This document shows positions 27,320 to 34,329 of a stretch of 64,000 nt of DNA, piece by piece. The first letter of the stretch is position 1. The number at the start of each line of letters is the position of its first letter. Position numbers and translations under genes: made by a program. The DNA is from Pseudomonas viridiflava (GTDB lineage Bacteria; Pseudomonadota; Gammaproteobacteria; Pseudomonadales; Pseudomonadaceae), in contig NZ_UPSE01000198.1 of assembly GCF_900573885.1 (NCBI RefSeq), forward strand, positions 62,001-126,000. Direction: 5' to 3'. A model generated the notes under the pieces. That model had not been told where the DNA came from. It did not search any database and saw only the letters and a list, made by a program, of their open reading frames with translations.

Positions 27320-27640
27320 ATGGAAAATTCCACGTGGTTGATGTTCCGCACATTGCAGCAGAACTCGGTAGAGAGCCGTACTGCCTACCAGTTGCTCATG
27401 GAACTGTCCCGCTACGCGCAAGACAACGAAACCGCGACCCGCATCTGGAATGCTGCGCAAAGCTTGATGGATAACGCCGAGGCGCTCAGCCGCATTTCTG
27501 AGGAACTGCAGTCGGGTTTGGTGTGCCGCAGGGATTGTCTCAGCCGGGTTCCCTCGCTGGAATCGATAGGCATGTTTGGCTCGGCTGGCGTGCAGCATTC
27601 GCAAGCGGCGGTACCGGTCAATCTTCCTCAAGAGCGCTAA
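27320..27640 (+). CDS. Small conserved hypothetical protein
   Basis: A 106-residue protein with an alpha-helical N-terminal two thirds (MFRTLQQNSVESRTAYQLLM, NAAQSLMDNAEALSRISEEL) and two Cys in LVCRRDCLS. There is no signal peptide. The ATG at 27320 is preceded by AGGAGA; the open frame extends 39 codons upstream without support. I do not recognise the family. It is convergent with alaE. Confidence 0.6.
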   Translation: MENSTWLMFRTLQQNSVESRTAYQLLMELSRYAQDNETATRIWNAAQSLMDNAEALSRISEELQSGLVCRRDCLSRVPSLESIGMFGSAGVQHSQAAVPVNLPQER

Positions 27641-27667
27641 GCAGCAAGCACGGCAGGCGCGGCGCGC

Positions 27668-28132
27668 TTAACGTTTCAACGACATTGGCCGCTCCCCACC
27701 CTCGGGCAATCCAAACGCGCGTCGCACCGCATTCAGAAATGCGCCGTACGGGCGGCCCAGCACCAACATGATGACGCTGACGCCCAGCGAGCCGCGCAAC
27801 ACGGCCTCGCCATCGGCGCCGGCCATTGCCAGTAACCCGGCGTAGATAGGCACCTGAAAACTCAGCAGGGCGAGGGAATCCCAGCCCAGCCGGGAGAGGC
27901 GACCGGGCCCGGCGAAGCGCATTACCCAGTCCCGCCACAAGCCATATGGCCGTCCGCAAAACACCATCAGTGCTGCGCCGATCAGGCGTGCATTCAGCAC
28001 CTGTTGCCAACTCATGCCGGCCACGAAGCGCTCGTTGATGATGCCGGTGACGGTGAAGAACAGAAGCAGCGCGAGCGTGTCGGCCATAAACGAGCGCCAC
28101 TTAATGGGTTTGGCTTCGGGTGAATCAGGCAA
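27668..28132 (-). CDS. alaE: L-alanine exporter AlaE
   Basis: A 154-residue inner-membrane protein with four helices. The arrangement ADTLALLLFFTVTG, FVAGMSWQQVLNARL, GRPYGLWRDWVMR, LLSFQVPIYAGLLAMAGAD and GRPYGAFLNAVRR follows E. coli AlaE (149 residues) block by block. AlaE exports excess L-alanine in exchange for protons. The gene is isolated, with convergent and divergent neighbours of unrelated function. Confidence 0.88.
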   Translation of the reverse strand: MPDSPEAKPIKWRSFMADTLALLLFFTVTGIINERFVAGMSWQQVLNARLIGAALMVFCGRPYGLWRDWVMRFAGPGRLSRLGWDSLALLSFQVPIYAGLLAMAGADGEAVLRGSLGVSVIMLVLGRPYGAFLNAVRRAFGLPEGGERPMSLKR

Positions 28133-28234
28133 AAGGCGTTCTCCGTTTGCAAAGTGGGTCGCTCGTAAATGGAGTCGACGCCAACGGCGAACGTTCCCGC
28201 TTAGTGCATCAGTCTCTGCCCATGGCCCGGCGCC

Positions 28235-29059
28235 TCAATATTGCTCAGCCACCATCCTGAATGGATAGGGCGCCGCCTTGTATTTGCCGATACGCCCGCG
28301 CTTGGGCAGCTTCACCGGCTGTTTCTCGACCACGGCTTTGTAGGGAATCTGTTTGAGCAGGTGGCTGATGATGTTCAGGCGCACGCGTCGTTTGTCTTCG
28401 GAGCGCGCCATGTACCAGGGCGCCCAGGACGAGTCGGAAGCGGCGAACATGTCGTCGCGGGCGCGGGTGTAGTCGTCCCAGCGGCCATACGATTTCACGT
28501 CCATGGCCGTGAGTTTCCACAGTTTGCGGCCATCGGTGATGCGTTCCTGCAGGCGCCGGGTCTGTTCCTCGGCGCTGACTTCCAGCCAGTACTTGAGAAG
28601 GATGATGCCGGACTGCACCAGCATCTTTTCAAACAGCGGCACCACTTTCAGAAACGTATGGCATTGCTCGTCGGTGCAGAACCCCATGACCCGTTCCACG
28701 CCGGCGCGGTTGTACCAGCTGCGGTCGAAGATCACCACTTCGCCCGCCGCCGGCAGGTGAGTGATGTAGCGCTGGGCATACATCTGGCTTTTTTCCCGCT
28801 CGGTGGGGGCGGGCAGCGCCACCACGCGAAACACCCGCGGGCTCACCCGTTCGGTCAGGGCCTTGATGGTGCCGCCTTTGCCGGCGCCGTCACGGCCCTC
28901 GAACACCACGCACACTTTCAGGCCTTCCTGCTGCACCCACTGCTGCAGTTTCACCAGCTCCACGTGCAGCTTTTTCAGCTCGGCGTCGTACACCTTGCGC
29001 TTGAGGCGTTCGCCGTCGTTACTCGATCCGGCGCTGGGTTTTTTTTTCGCGTTGGCCAT
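28235..29059 (-). CDS. ppk2: Polyphosphate kinase 2
   Basis: A 274-residue PPK2-family enzyme that interconverts polyphosphate plus (d)NDP and NTP. Walker A is FEGRDGAGKGGTIKAL near 52-66, the lid/Walker B region is VVIFDRSWYNRAGVERVMGF near 109-128, and DDMFAASDSSWAPWYM with HLLKQIPY are typical of single-domain class I PPK2. The N-terminal 20 residues are Lys/Ser-rich. The gene is followed by a HlyD-type pair on the same strand, which ends 22 bases upstream of its start, so they may be co-transcribed. Confidence 0.94.
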   Translation of the reverse strand: MANAKKKPSAGSSNDGERLKRKVYDAELKKLHVELVKLQQWVQQEGLKVCVVFEGRDGAGKGGTIKALTERVSPRVFRVVALPAPTEREKSQMYAQRYITHLPAAGEVVIFDRSWYNRAGVERVMGFCTDEQCHTFLKVVPLFEKMLVQSGIILLKYWLEVSAEEQTRRLQERITDGRKLWKLTAMDVKSYGRWDDYTRARDDMFAASDSSWAPWYMARSEDKRRVRLNIISHLLKQIPYKAVVEKQPVKLPKRGRIGKYKAAPYPFRMVAEQY

Positions 29060-29081
29060 GGTGAATCCTCCGCCGGGGCTG

Positions 29082-30041
29082 TTAGTGGAAGGGAAAGATG
29101 TAGTTCATCCAGGCCGCCATGCGCAGCAGAATCTTGCGCATCACCGCTACGTGGTGGAAATGCTGGCTGTACAACGCCGCCTGGCCGTAGGCGCCGCCCG
29201 GCATGCGCGCGGCGTACTCGGCGTAGGCCGGGTCGGTGATTTCAATGATGACCGGAACGCGCCCCGGCGGCGGTGAGCCGCTGTAGCTGATCAAAGTGCC
29301 GGAAGGCTGCACCTGACCTTCGCCGATCACGCCAAGCACCTGCTTGACCTTGCCGGCAAACACTTTCCCCGGAATACCGTCGAACGCCACTTCCGCTTCG
29401 TCACCCACGGTCAGCCGCAACTGGCTGTTCTGACGCATCCAGGCGGTGAAGTAGGGGCCTTCATCCGGCACGAACACCATGGAAGGGCGCAGCGGCAACT
29501 GGCTGGCCATCATGCCCGGGCGCAACGACACATGGGTGACGAAGCCCCGCGCCGGCGCGCGTACCACGGTGTTATCCAGCTCGAACTGCGCCAGGCCCAG
29601 CTGCGCTTCCAGGTTGTCGACCTGCGCGGTGGCCAGGTCGACGTTGCGCCGGTTGCCAACTTCACGTTTGACCAGTTCGCTGGCACGGTTCTGGTCGGCG
29701 CGGGCCGACACCAGTTGCGCCTTGATCGCTTTCACCCGCCACTCGAACGGCTTGGGATCGATGCGAAACAGCACCTCGCCTTTTTCGATCATGTGGTTGC
29801 CTTGCACCGGCACCTCGATGACCTTGCCGGTGACAATCGGAATGACCGGCGTGGTAACGAAGTAGGAGCGCGCCACTTCGGAGTAGGGGTGGTTGTAGTT
29901 CATCAAGAAGATCAGCGCGCCGATCAGCACGATGCCACCGAGCACGGCGGTGGGCACGGTCCATTTGTTCAGCGGAATGCGGAAGAGCTTGAAGATCGCC
30001 ACGCAAATGGCGGTGTAAGTCAGTATCAGCAACAGATCCAT
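29082..30041 (-). CDS. HlyD-family membrane fusion protein (YiaV-like)
   Basis: A 319-residue periplasmic adaptor. One N-terminal transmembrane helix (two hydrophobic stretches within about 2-50) is followed by a biotinyl-lipoyl-like half (VTGKVIEVPVQGNHMIEKGEVLFRIDP), a helical hairpin, and a second lipoyl half plus beta barrel (TVVRAPARGFVTHVSLRPGMMA). It starts three bases after the stop of a DUF3302 gene, the same pairing as E. coli yiaW-yiaV. No outer membrane factor or pump gene is adjacent, so its transport partner is unknown. Confidence 0.88.
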   Translation of the reverse strand: MDLLLILTYTAICVAIFKLFRIPLNKWTVPTAVLGGIVLIGALIFLMNYNHPYSEVARSYFVTTPVIPIVTGKVIEVPVQGNHMIEKGEVLFRIDPKPFEWRVKAIKAQLVSARADQNRASELVKREVGNRRNVDLATAQVDNLEAQLGLAQFELDNTVVRAPARGFVTHVSLRPGMMASQLPLRPSMVFVPDEGPYFTAWMRQNSQLRLTVGDEAEVAFDGIPGKVFAGKVKQVLGVIGEGQVQPSGTLISYSGSPPPGRVPVIIEITDPAYAEYAARMPGGAYGQAALYSQHFHHVAVMRKILLRMAAWMNYIFPFH

Positions 30042-30044
30042 GGC

Positions 30045-30428
30045 TTAAACCTCCTTGTCGACGGGAGCCGGCAGCGGCTCGGGCTGCGGCTGCATCGCAG
30101 GCTCGGGCAAACGTTGCTCAAGCACAGCGATACGTTCATGCAGCTCGGCCAGTTGCAGCTCCAGCTCGCTCGAGGGCACCGCAGGTTCGCCCGCGTGGGC
30201 AAAACCCCAGCCGCGATCGTTGCGATACAACATGGCCCAGATCCACAGAAACGGCCACAGCGCATGCAGGGTAAACAGGCTGACCCAGCCTGCTGCATGA
30301 ATGGCGTCCTGATGGGGATGATTACGGTGTACGGCGATTTCGTACGGAATGTCGTGCAGCACGATGACACCGTAGAACAACACCAGACCGACGAAAAAAA
30401 GCAGTCCTAACGCAATGTAATCGAGCAC
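30045..30428 (-). CDS. DUF3302 membrane protein (YiaW-like)
   Basis: A 127-residue protein with two transmembrane helices (about 5-25 and 46-68), a conserved HDIPYEIAVHRNHPHQDAIH loop between them, and a C-terminal coiled coil ending in a Pro/Gln-rich tail. This matches the YiaW/DUF3302 layout and its usual HlyD partner lies directly downstream. The start is GTG behind GGGAGG. Function is unknown; it may stabilise or localise the adaptor. Confidence 0.85.
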   Translation of the reverse strand: MLDYIALGLLFFVGLVLFYGVIVLHDIPYEIAVHRNHPHQDAIHAAGWVSLFTLHALWPFLWIWAMLYRNDRGWGFAHAGEPAVPSSELELQLAELHERIAVLEQRLPEPAMQPQPEPLPAPVDKEV

Positions 30429-30591
30429 GCGGCCTCCCAGCCTTGACGCTTGTCTGAACGAAACTGGCTGAGTATGGACGAGCGTTCAGGTTTTGCTTTG
30501 GGGGAGGAGAATTCGTGCTGATGATTTTGCGGCGGACGTCGCTTACACAGGGGCACGCTGGGTCACCACAGTGTCGTTGTCGGCTCCGGGT

Positions 30592-31518
30592 CTAGAACTT
30601 GTCGATCTGCGCGTACACCTGAAGCCATTCACCTTTCGCCTTGTCACCGGCGGCTGGCTGCGTGGCGGCGGCATCGCTGACCACACCGTCAAGCAGCGAC
30701 AGTCGAGTGGTCTGGGCGCTCAGCAACCTGACCGAATACTGTTTCCAGATGGCCTTGCCGTCCTTGTCGGTGGTAGCGGCCAGCACCCGCGCCTCGGGCT
30801 CCTGGAGCTCGGAGTAGTCAACGGCGTCGGGCGTTTTGTAGCCGGCGGTTTCCCAGTCGGCCAGTTCGATAGTGAGTGAGGACGTGGTGTAGTCGAGCGT
30901 GGCCTTTTCCGCCTCGCTCATGCCCGTAAGTAATTTGAGCTGGGCTTTGAGCATCATCGGCTGGGTGTCGTCGTTGTTGCCGTTTTTGATTTCGGCGTCG
31001 CTGATGCGCTTATAGGTTTCGCCCCAGAACTTCGCGTCGTTGTCGCTCATCTCCTGCGTGGCAGCAGCGATTTCGCTGGTGGTATAGGTGCCGGTGTCGT
31101 CGTGGCTGATGCTCGACAGCGCCTCGCGGGTGAGGCCGGAGAACGGGTTGTCGCCTTCGCCCAGCAGAAACTGGTTGGCTTGCTCGGTCAGGGCCAGGCG
31201 GGTGGGGTCTTCACTGTCGGGCTTCTCACGTAGCACCGCGGCGTCTTTGCCCGATTCGATGATTTGCTTTCTGGCATTAGCCAGCAAGACGGCAGGCAAC
31301 GGTTTGCTGCGCCAGCCCTCGAGCCGTTTCGGTTCGTCGGAGTAGGGGTCCGGTTTTGGTGTGGTGCCGATGGAGAGGGTGATGCCCACGGTAGGCATTT
31401 TATTCTCGGGAAGCGGCCCGATTTTGCCCGCGTTCGGGTCCGGCGCCTTGCTGAGCAAGCGCGTGTAAAAGCGGTTCTCCAGGTGCTTGAACGCCGCGCT
31501 GCGAATGCCTTGGTCCAT
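30592..31518 (-). CDS. Hypothetical protein, unknown family
   Basis: A 308-residue soluble acidic protein without signal peptide or membrane segment. It has a Pro/Lys-rich N-terminal third (PDPNAGKIGPLPENKMP) and a helical middle (SEIAAATQEMSDNDAKFWGE). The C-terminus is alpha/beta mixed. I do not recognise a domain. GGAGG lies about 8 bases before the ATG, supporting expression. A REP element lies about 80 bases upstream. Confidence 0.6.
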   Translation of the reverse strand: MDQGIRSAAFKHLENRFYTRLLSKAPDPNAGKIGPLPENKMPTVGITLSIGTTPKPDPYSDEPKRLEGWRSKPLPAVLLANARKQIIESGKDAAVLREKPDSEDPTRLALTEQANQFLLGEGDNPFSGLTREALSSISHDDTGTYTTSEIAAATQEMSDNDAKFWGETYKRISDAEIKNGNNDDTQPMMLKAQLKLLTGMSEAEKATLDYTTSSLTIELADWETAGYKTPDAVDYSELQEPEARVLAATTDKDGKAIWKQYSVRLLSAQTTRLSLLDGVVSDAAATQPAAGDKAKGEWLQVYAQIDKF

Positions 31519-31596
31519 TACGTTGAGCCTCCATTTCTACGTGGTTCTGGAGACCGTATCGGCTGACGCGCGCGCCGCTTGAGTGGGCGCTGCGCA

Positions 31597-31621
31597 TCGC
31601 GGCTGAAGCCGCTCCTACAGG
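31597..31621. repeat. REP element
   Basis: TCGCGGCTGAAGCCGCTCCTACAGG: the short palindrome GCGGCTGAAGCCGC plus the GCTCCTACAG tail is the usual Pseudomonas REP form. It lies in the gap between two minus-strand genes. Confidence 0.75.
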
Positions 31622-31686
31622 GGGCTGTGCTGAGCGGCGCCCAGGATTTGTGGGAGGGGCTTTTCGTTAAATCGCTGGCAACCGCC

Positions 31687-32085
31687 CTACGCCTTGCCAA
31701 TCTCCGGCGTCAGCAACCACTCCGCGCTGTCGTTCCAGACGTCCATGTGGGTGATTTTGCCGTCACGCACTTCAAAACGGTCCAGGTATCGGTTGCCGGA
31801 AAAGCTGCTGCCGTCGGGCCATTGGCCGAAGAGGGTGCCGTTGGAATACACCACGGTGTGGTCGCCGCGATCCATCCAGTCAAAGTTGCCGAGGGCTTTC
31901 TTTACCCAGGCATAGCGGCTGCCGTTAAAGGCGGTTATCGCTTGCGGGGAAGGCATTACCCGGCCGCCGGTGAAAGTGATTTTCACATCGTCGCTCATAA
32001 AGGTCGCCGCCTTGACCGGGTCGGGGGCCATTGAGGCTTCGAGGAAATTGCTAACAATCTGGACCGCTTCGTTTACGTCTGGCAT
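31687..32085 (-). CDS. SnoaL-like/NTF2-fold protein
   Basis: A 132-residue cone-shaped alpha+beta barrel protein of the nuclear transport factor 2/SnoaL type (NFLEASMAPDPVKAATFMSDD at the N-terminus, then SGNRYLDRFEVRDGKITHMDVWND). The chosen ATG at 32085 follows CAGGAG; the frame is open 24 codons further. These proteins are often small isomerases, hydrolases or binding proteins. It is divergent from the ABC transporter operon and may belong to the same regulon. Confidence 0.8.
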   Translation of the reverse strand: MPDVNEAVQIVSNFLEASMAPDPVKAATFMSDDVKITFTGGRVMPSPQAITAFNGSRYAWVKKALGNFDWMDRGDHTVVYSNGTLFGQWPDGSSFSGNRYLDRFEVRDGKITHMDVWNDSAEWLLTPEIGKA

Positions 32086-32217
32086 CGCGACAAACTCCTG
32101 ATTCAAGAAAACCGAGAACGCCTCCGCATGGTGCAGTCTGCCTGCTTTTTGTGCCAAAGCGGGCGTTCCGTGTGGCGCAGGCCCCGGTATTGCGGGGTGT
32201 TGTGGCTGGCATCGTAC

Positions 32218-32249
32218 TTGCTAGCAATAAATATGCAAATGCTAGCAAT
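32218..32249 (+). promoter_or_regulatory. Paired TGCTAGCA operators upstream of the ABC operon
   Basis: TTGCTAGCAA at 32218-32227 and ATGCTAGCAAT at 32239-32249 share the palindromic core TGCTAGCA, with cores 21 bases apart (about two helical turns). The pair ends 13 bases before the binding-protein start. The same pair occurs before the gamma-glutamyltransferase-like gene at 40399-40429, marking both promoters as targets of one regulator, probably the GntR protein at 38041-38727. Confidence 0.75.
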
Positions 32250-32262
32250 CAGGAGAAAAACG

Positions 32263-33456
32263 ATGGCCGTTCGATTTCCACACCTGCAACGCCTGCTACG
32301 TCCTGTGGCAGCAGTCGTCTCGCTCAACGTGGCATTACTCGGCGGCGCTTATGCCGCTGAGCCGCCTATCAAGGTCGGGTTGGTAGCGGCCCTGTCCGGG
32401 CAGTCGGCAAAGTCCGGCGAAGCACTGACCCGTGGCCTGACCATGGCAATCAATGAAGTGAACGCCAGCGGCGGGGTGCTCGGCCGTCAACTTGAACTGG
32501 TGCGTCGCGATGATGAAAGCAACCCATCGAAGGGCATGCTGGCCGCGCGTGAGCTGGTACAGCGCGAAAAGGTCACGGTGCTGTTTGGCGGGCTGGACAC
32601 GCCGGTTTCGCTGGCCATCGTGCCCCTGGCCAATCAGTTGAAAGTACCGTTTATGGGCATCTGGGCGGCGGGGACGAAAATTACCGAGAACGGCGCGGCG
32701 GATAACTACGTATTCCGCGTCTCGGCTGTCGACGAGCTGGTCGACGAAGCGCTGGTGAAGTACGGCGTGGACAACGGCATGAAAAAGCCCGGCATGATCC
32801 TCATCAACAATCCCTGGGGCGAATCCAACGAAGCGGGTTTCAAGCGCGCGCTGGAAAAACGCGGCCTCGCCAATGCAGGCGTCGAGCGCATTCAGGACAG
32901 CGATCTGGATGTGGTGCCGCAACTCACGCGCTTGAAAAACGCGGGCGCGGATACCTTGCTGATGGTGGGCAACGTCGGTCCGTCGGCGCAGGTGGTCAAG
33001 TCGCTCGATCGTATGGGTTGGGACGTGCCCGTGGTGTCGCACTGGGGCCCGGCGGGTGGCCGTTTTGGTGAGCTGGCCGGGCCGAACGCCTCACGCGTGC
33101 ATTTCATTCAGACCTACGTGTTTACCGAGCACAACAGCCCTAAAGGGGACGCGCTGCTGGCCGCGCTGAAAACCGCCTATCCACAAATCAAGACGCTGGC
33201 CGACGTCACCCCGGCGGTCGGTATCGCCAACGCCTATGACGCCTTGCACCTCACCGCACTGGCCATCGCCAAGGCTGGTAGCACCGAGGGCAAAGCCGTG
33301 CGCGACGGCTTCTATGCCATCGGCGAGTACGACGGGCTGATCAAGCAGTACCGGCAGCCATTCAGCGCCAGCAAGCACGACGCACTGGGTCCGCAGGATT
33401 ACCTGTTCACCCACTTCGTTGATGGCCAGATCGTACCGCTGGCGCCCAAGGAGTAA
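32263..33456 (+). CDS. Periplasmic binding protein of a HAAT-family ABC transporter
   Basis: A 397-residue type I periplasmic binding protein (LivJ-like). Signal peptide residues 1-32 end in AYAAE; then PPIKVGLVAALSGQSAKSGE, the standard Leu/Ile/Val-binding fold start, and GVLGRQLELVRRDDES. The ATG at 32263 has AGGAGA at 32251-32256; the open frame upstream covers the operator pair and is not used. It leads an operon with LivH, a fused LivM-G-F and an amidohydrolase. The ligand is probably not a branched-chain amino acid but the amidohydrolase substrate. Confidence 0.92.
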   Translation: MAVRFPHLQRLLRPVAAVVSLNVALLGGAYAAEPPIKVGLVAALSGQSAKSGEALTRGLTMAINEVNASGGVLGRQLELVRRDDESNPSKGMLAARELVQREKVTVLFGGLDTPVSLAIVPLANQLKVPFMGIWAAGTKITENGAADNYVFRVSAVDELVDEALVKYGVDNGMKKPGMILINNPWGESNEAGFKRALEKRGLANAGVERIQDSDLDVVPQLTRLKNAGADTLLMVGNVGPSAQVVKSLDRMGWDVPVVSHWGPAGGRFGELAGPNASRVHFIQTYVFTEHNSPKGDALLAALKTAYPQIKTLADVTPAVGIANAYDALHLTALAIAKAGSTEGKAVRDGFYAIGEYDGLIKQYRQPFSASKHDALGPQDYLFTHFVDGQIVPLAPKE

Positions 33457-33459
33457 GCC

Positions 33460-34329
33460 ATGTTCACCGCCGCCATTATTTCCGGGCTCGGCCTGGGCAG
33501 CATGTACGCGTTATTGGCGTTGGGGTTTCACCTCACGTACGTGGTTTCGCGCACCGTCAACTTTGCCCAGGGCAGCGCAATGATGGTTGGCGCGGTGCTG
33601 GGTTACACCTTCTGCATTAACTGGGGCTGGTCGTTATGGCTGGCGTTGCCGCTGACCCTGAGCCTGTGCGCCCTTTACGGGCTGGTGATCGAGCGCTGTC
33701 TGGTGCGGCCGTTTCATAGCCGCGGTTCGCAGGCCTGGCTGATGGCGACGGTGGCGGCCGGCATTCTGGTGGACAACCTGGCGCTGTTCACCTTTGGCAA
33801 AGAGCCCCGGCAGTTCGAGAGCAGCCTGGTGCACCTGAACGTCGAGTTGTTCGGCAGCACCGTGGGTGCGCAGCAGTTGCTGATTCCGCTGGCCGGCGCG
33901 GCCATTGCGCTGGCGCTGTATCTGGTGCGCCGCTACACGCGGTTGGGCAAGGTGCTGGAGGCCTGCGTGCAAAACCCGCGTGCGGCCATGCTGATGGGCA
34001 TCAACGTGAACCGGGTGGTGGCGATTGCCTTTGCCGTGTCGACGGTATTTGCGGCGGTGGCCGGTCTGCTGATTGCGCCGCTGTTCAGCGTAAGCGCAGA
34101 GATGGGCATGCTGTTTGGTCTGAAAGCCTTCGCGGTGGCGATTCTGGGTGGCATTACCAGCGCGGGCGGGGTGTTTGCCGCCGGCCTGCTGTTTGGGTTG
34201 GCAGAGGCGTTGATCACCTTGTATTTCGGCTCGGCGTTTACCCAGATCGTGACGTTTGCCCTGGTCATTCTCGCGCTGGCGACGCGCCCTAACGGTCTGT
34301 TCGGCAGCCAGGCACTGGTGAAAGTATGA
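33460..34329 (+). CDS. livH: LivH-type ABC transporter permease
   Basis: A 289-residue inner-membrane permease with about eight helices. GLGLGSMYALLALGFHLTYV at the N-terminus and AVAILGGITSAGGVFAAGLLFGLAE at the cytoplasmic coupling region are typical of LivH. It begins three bases after the binding-protein gene and overlaps the next gene by ATGA. The livH symbol is by family only; specificity is set by the binding protein. Confidence 0.92.
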   Translation: MFTAAIISGLGLGSMYALLALGFHLTYVVSRTVNFAQGSAMMVGAVLGYTFCINWGWSLWLALPLTLSLCALYGLVIERCLVRPFHSRGSQAWLMATVAAGILVDNLALFTFGKEPRQFESSLVHLNVELFGSTVGAQQLLIPLAGAAIALALYLVRRYTRLGKVLEACVQNPRAAMLMGINVNRVVAIAFAVSTVFAAVAGLLIAPLFSVSAEMGMLFGLKAFAVAILGGITSAGGVFAAGLLFGLAEALITLYFGSAFTQIVTFALVILALATRPNGLFGSQALVKV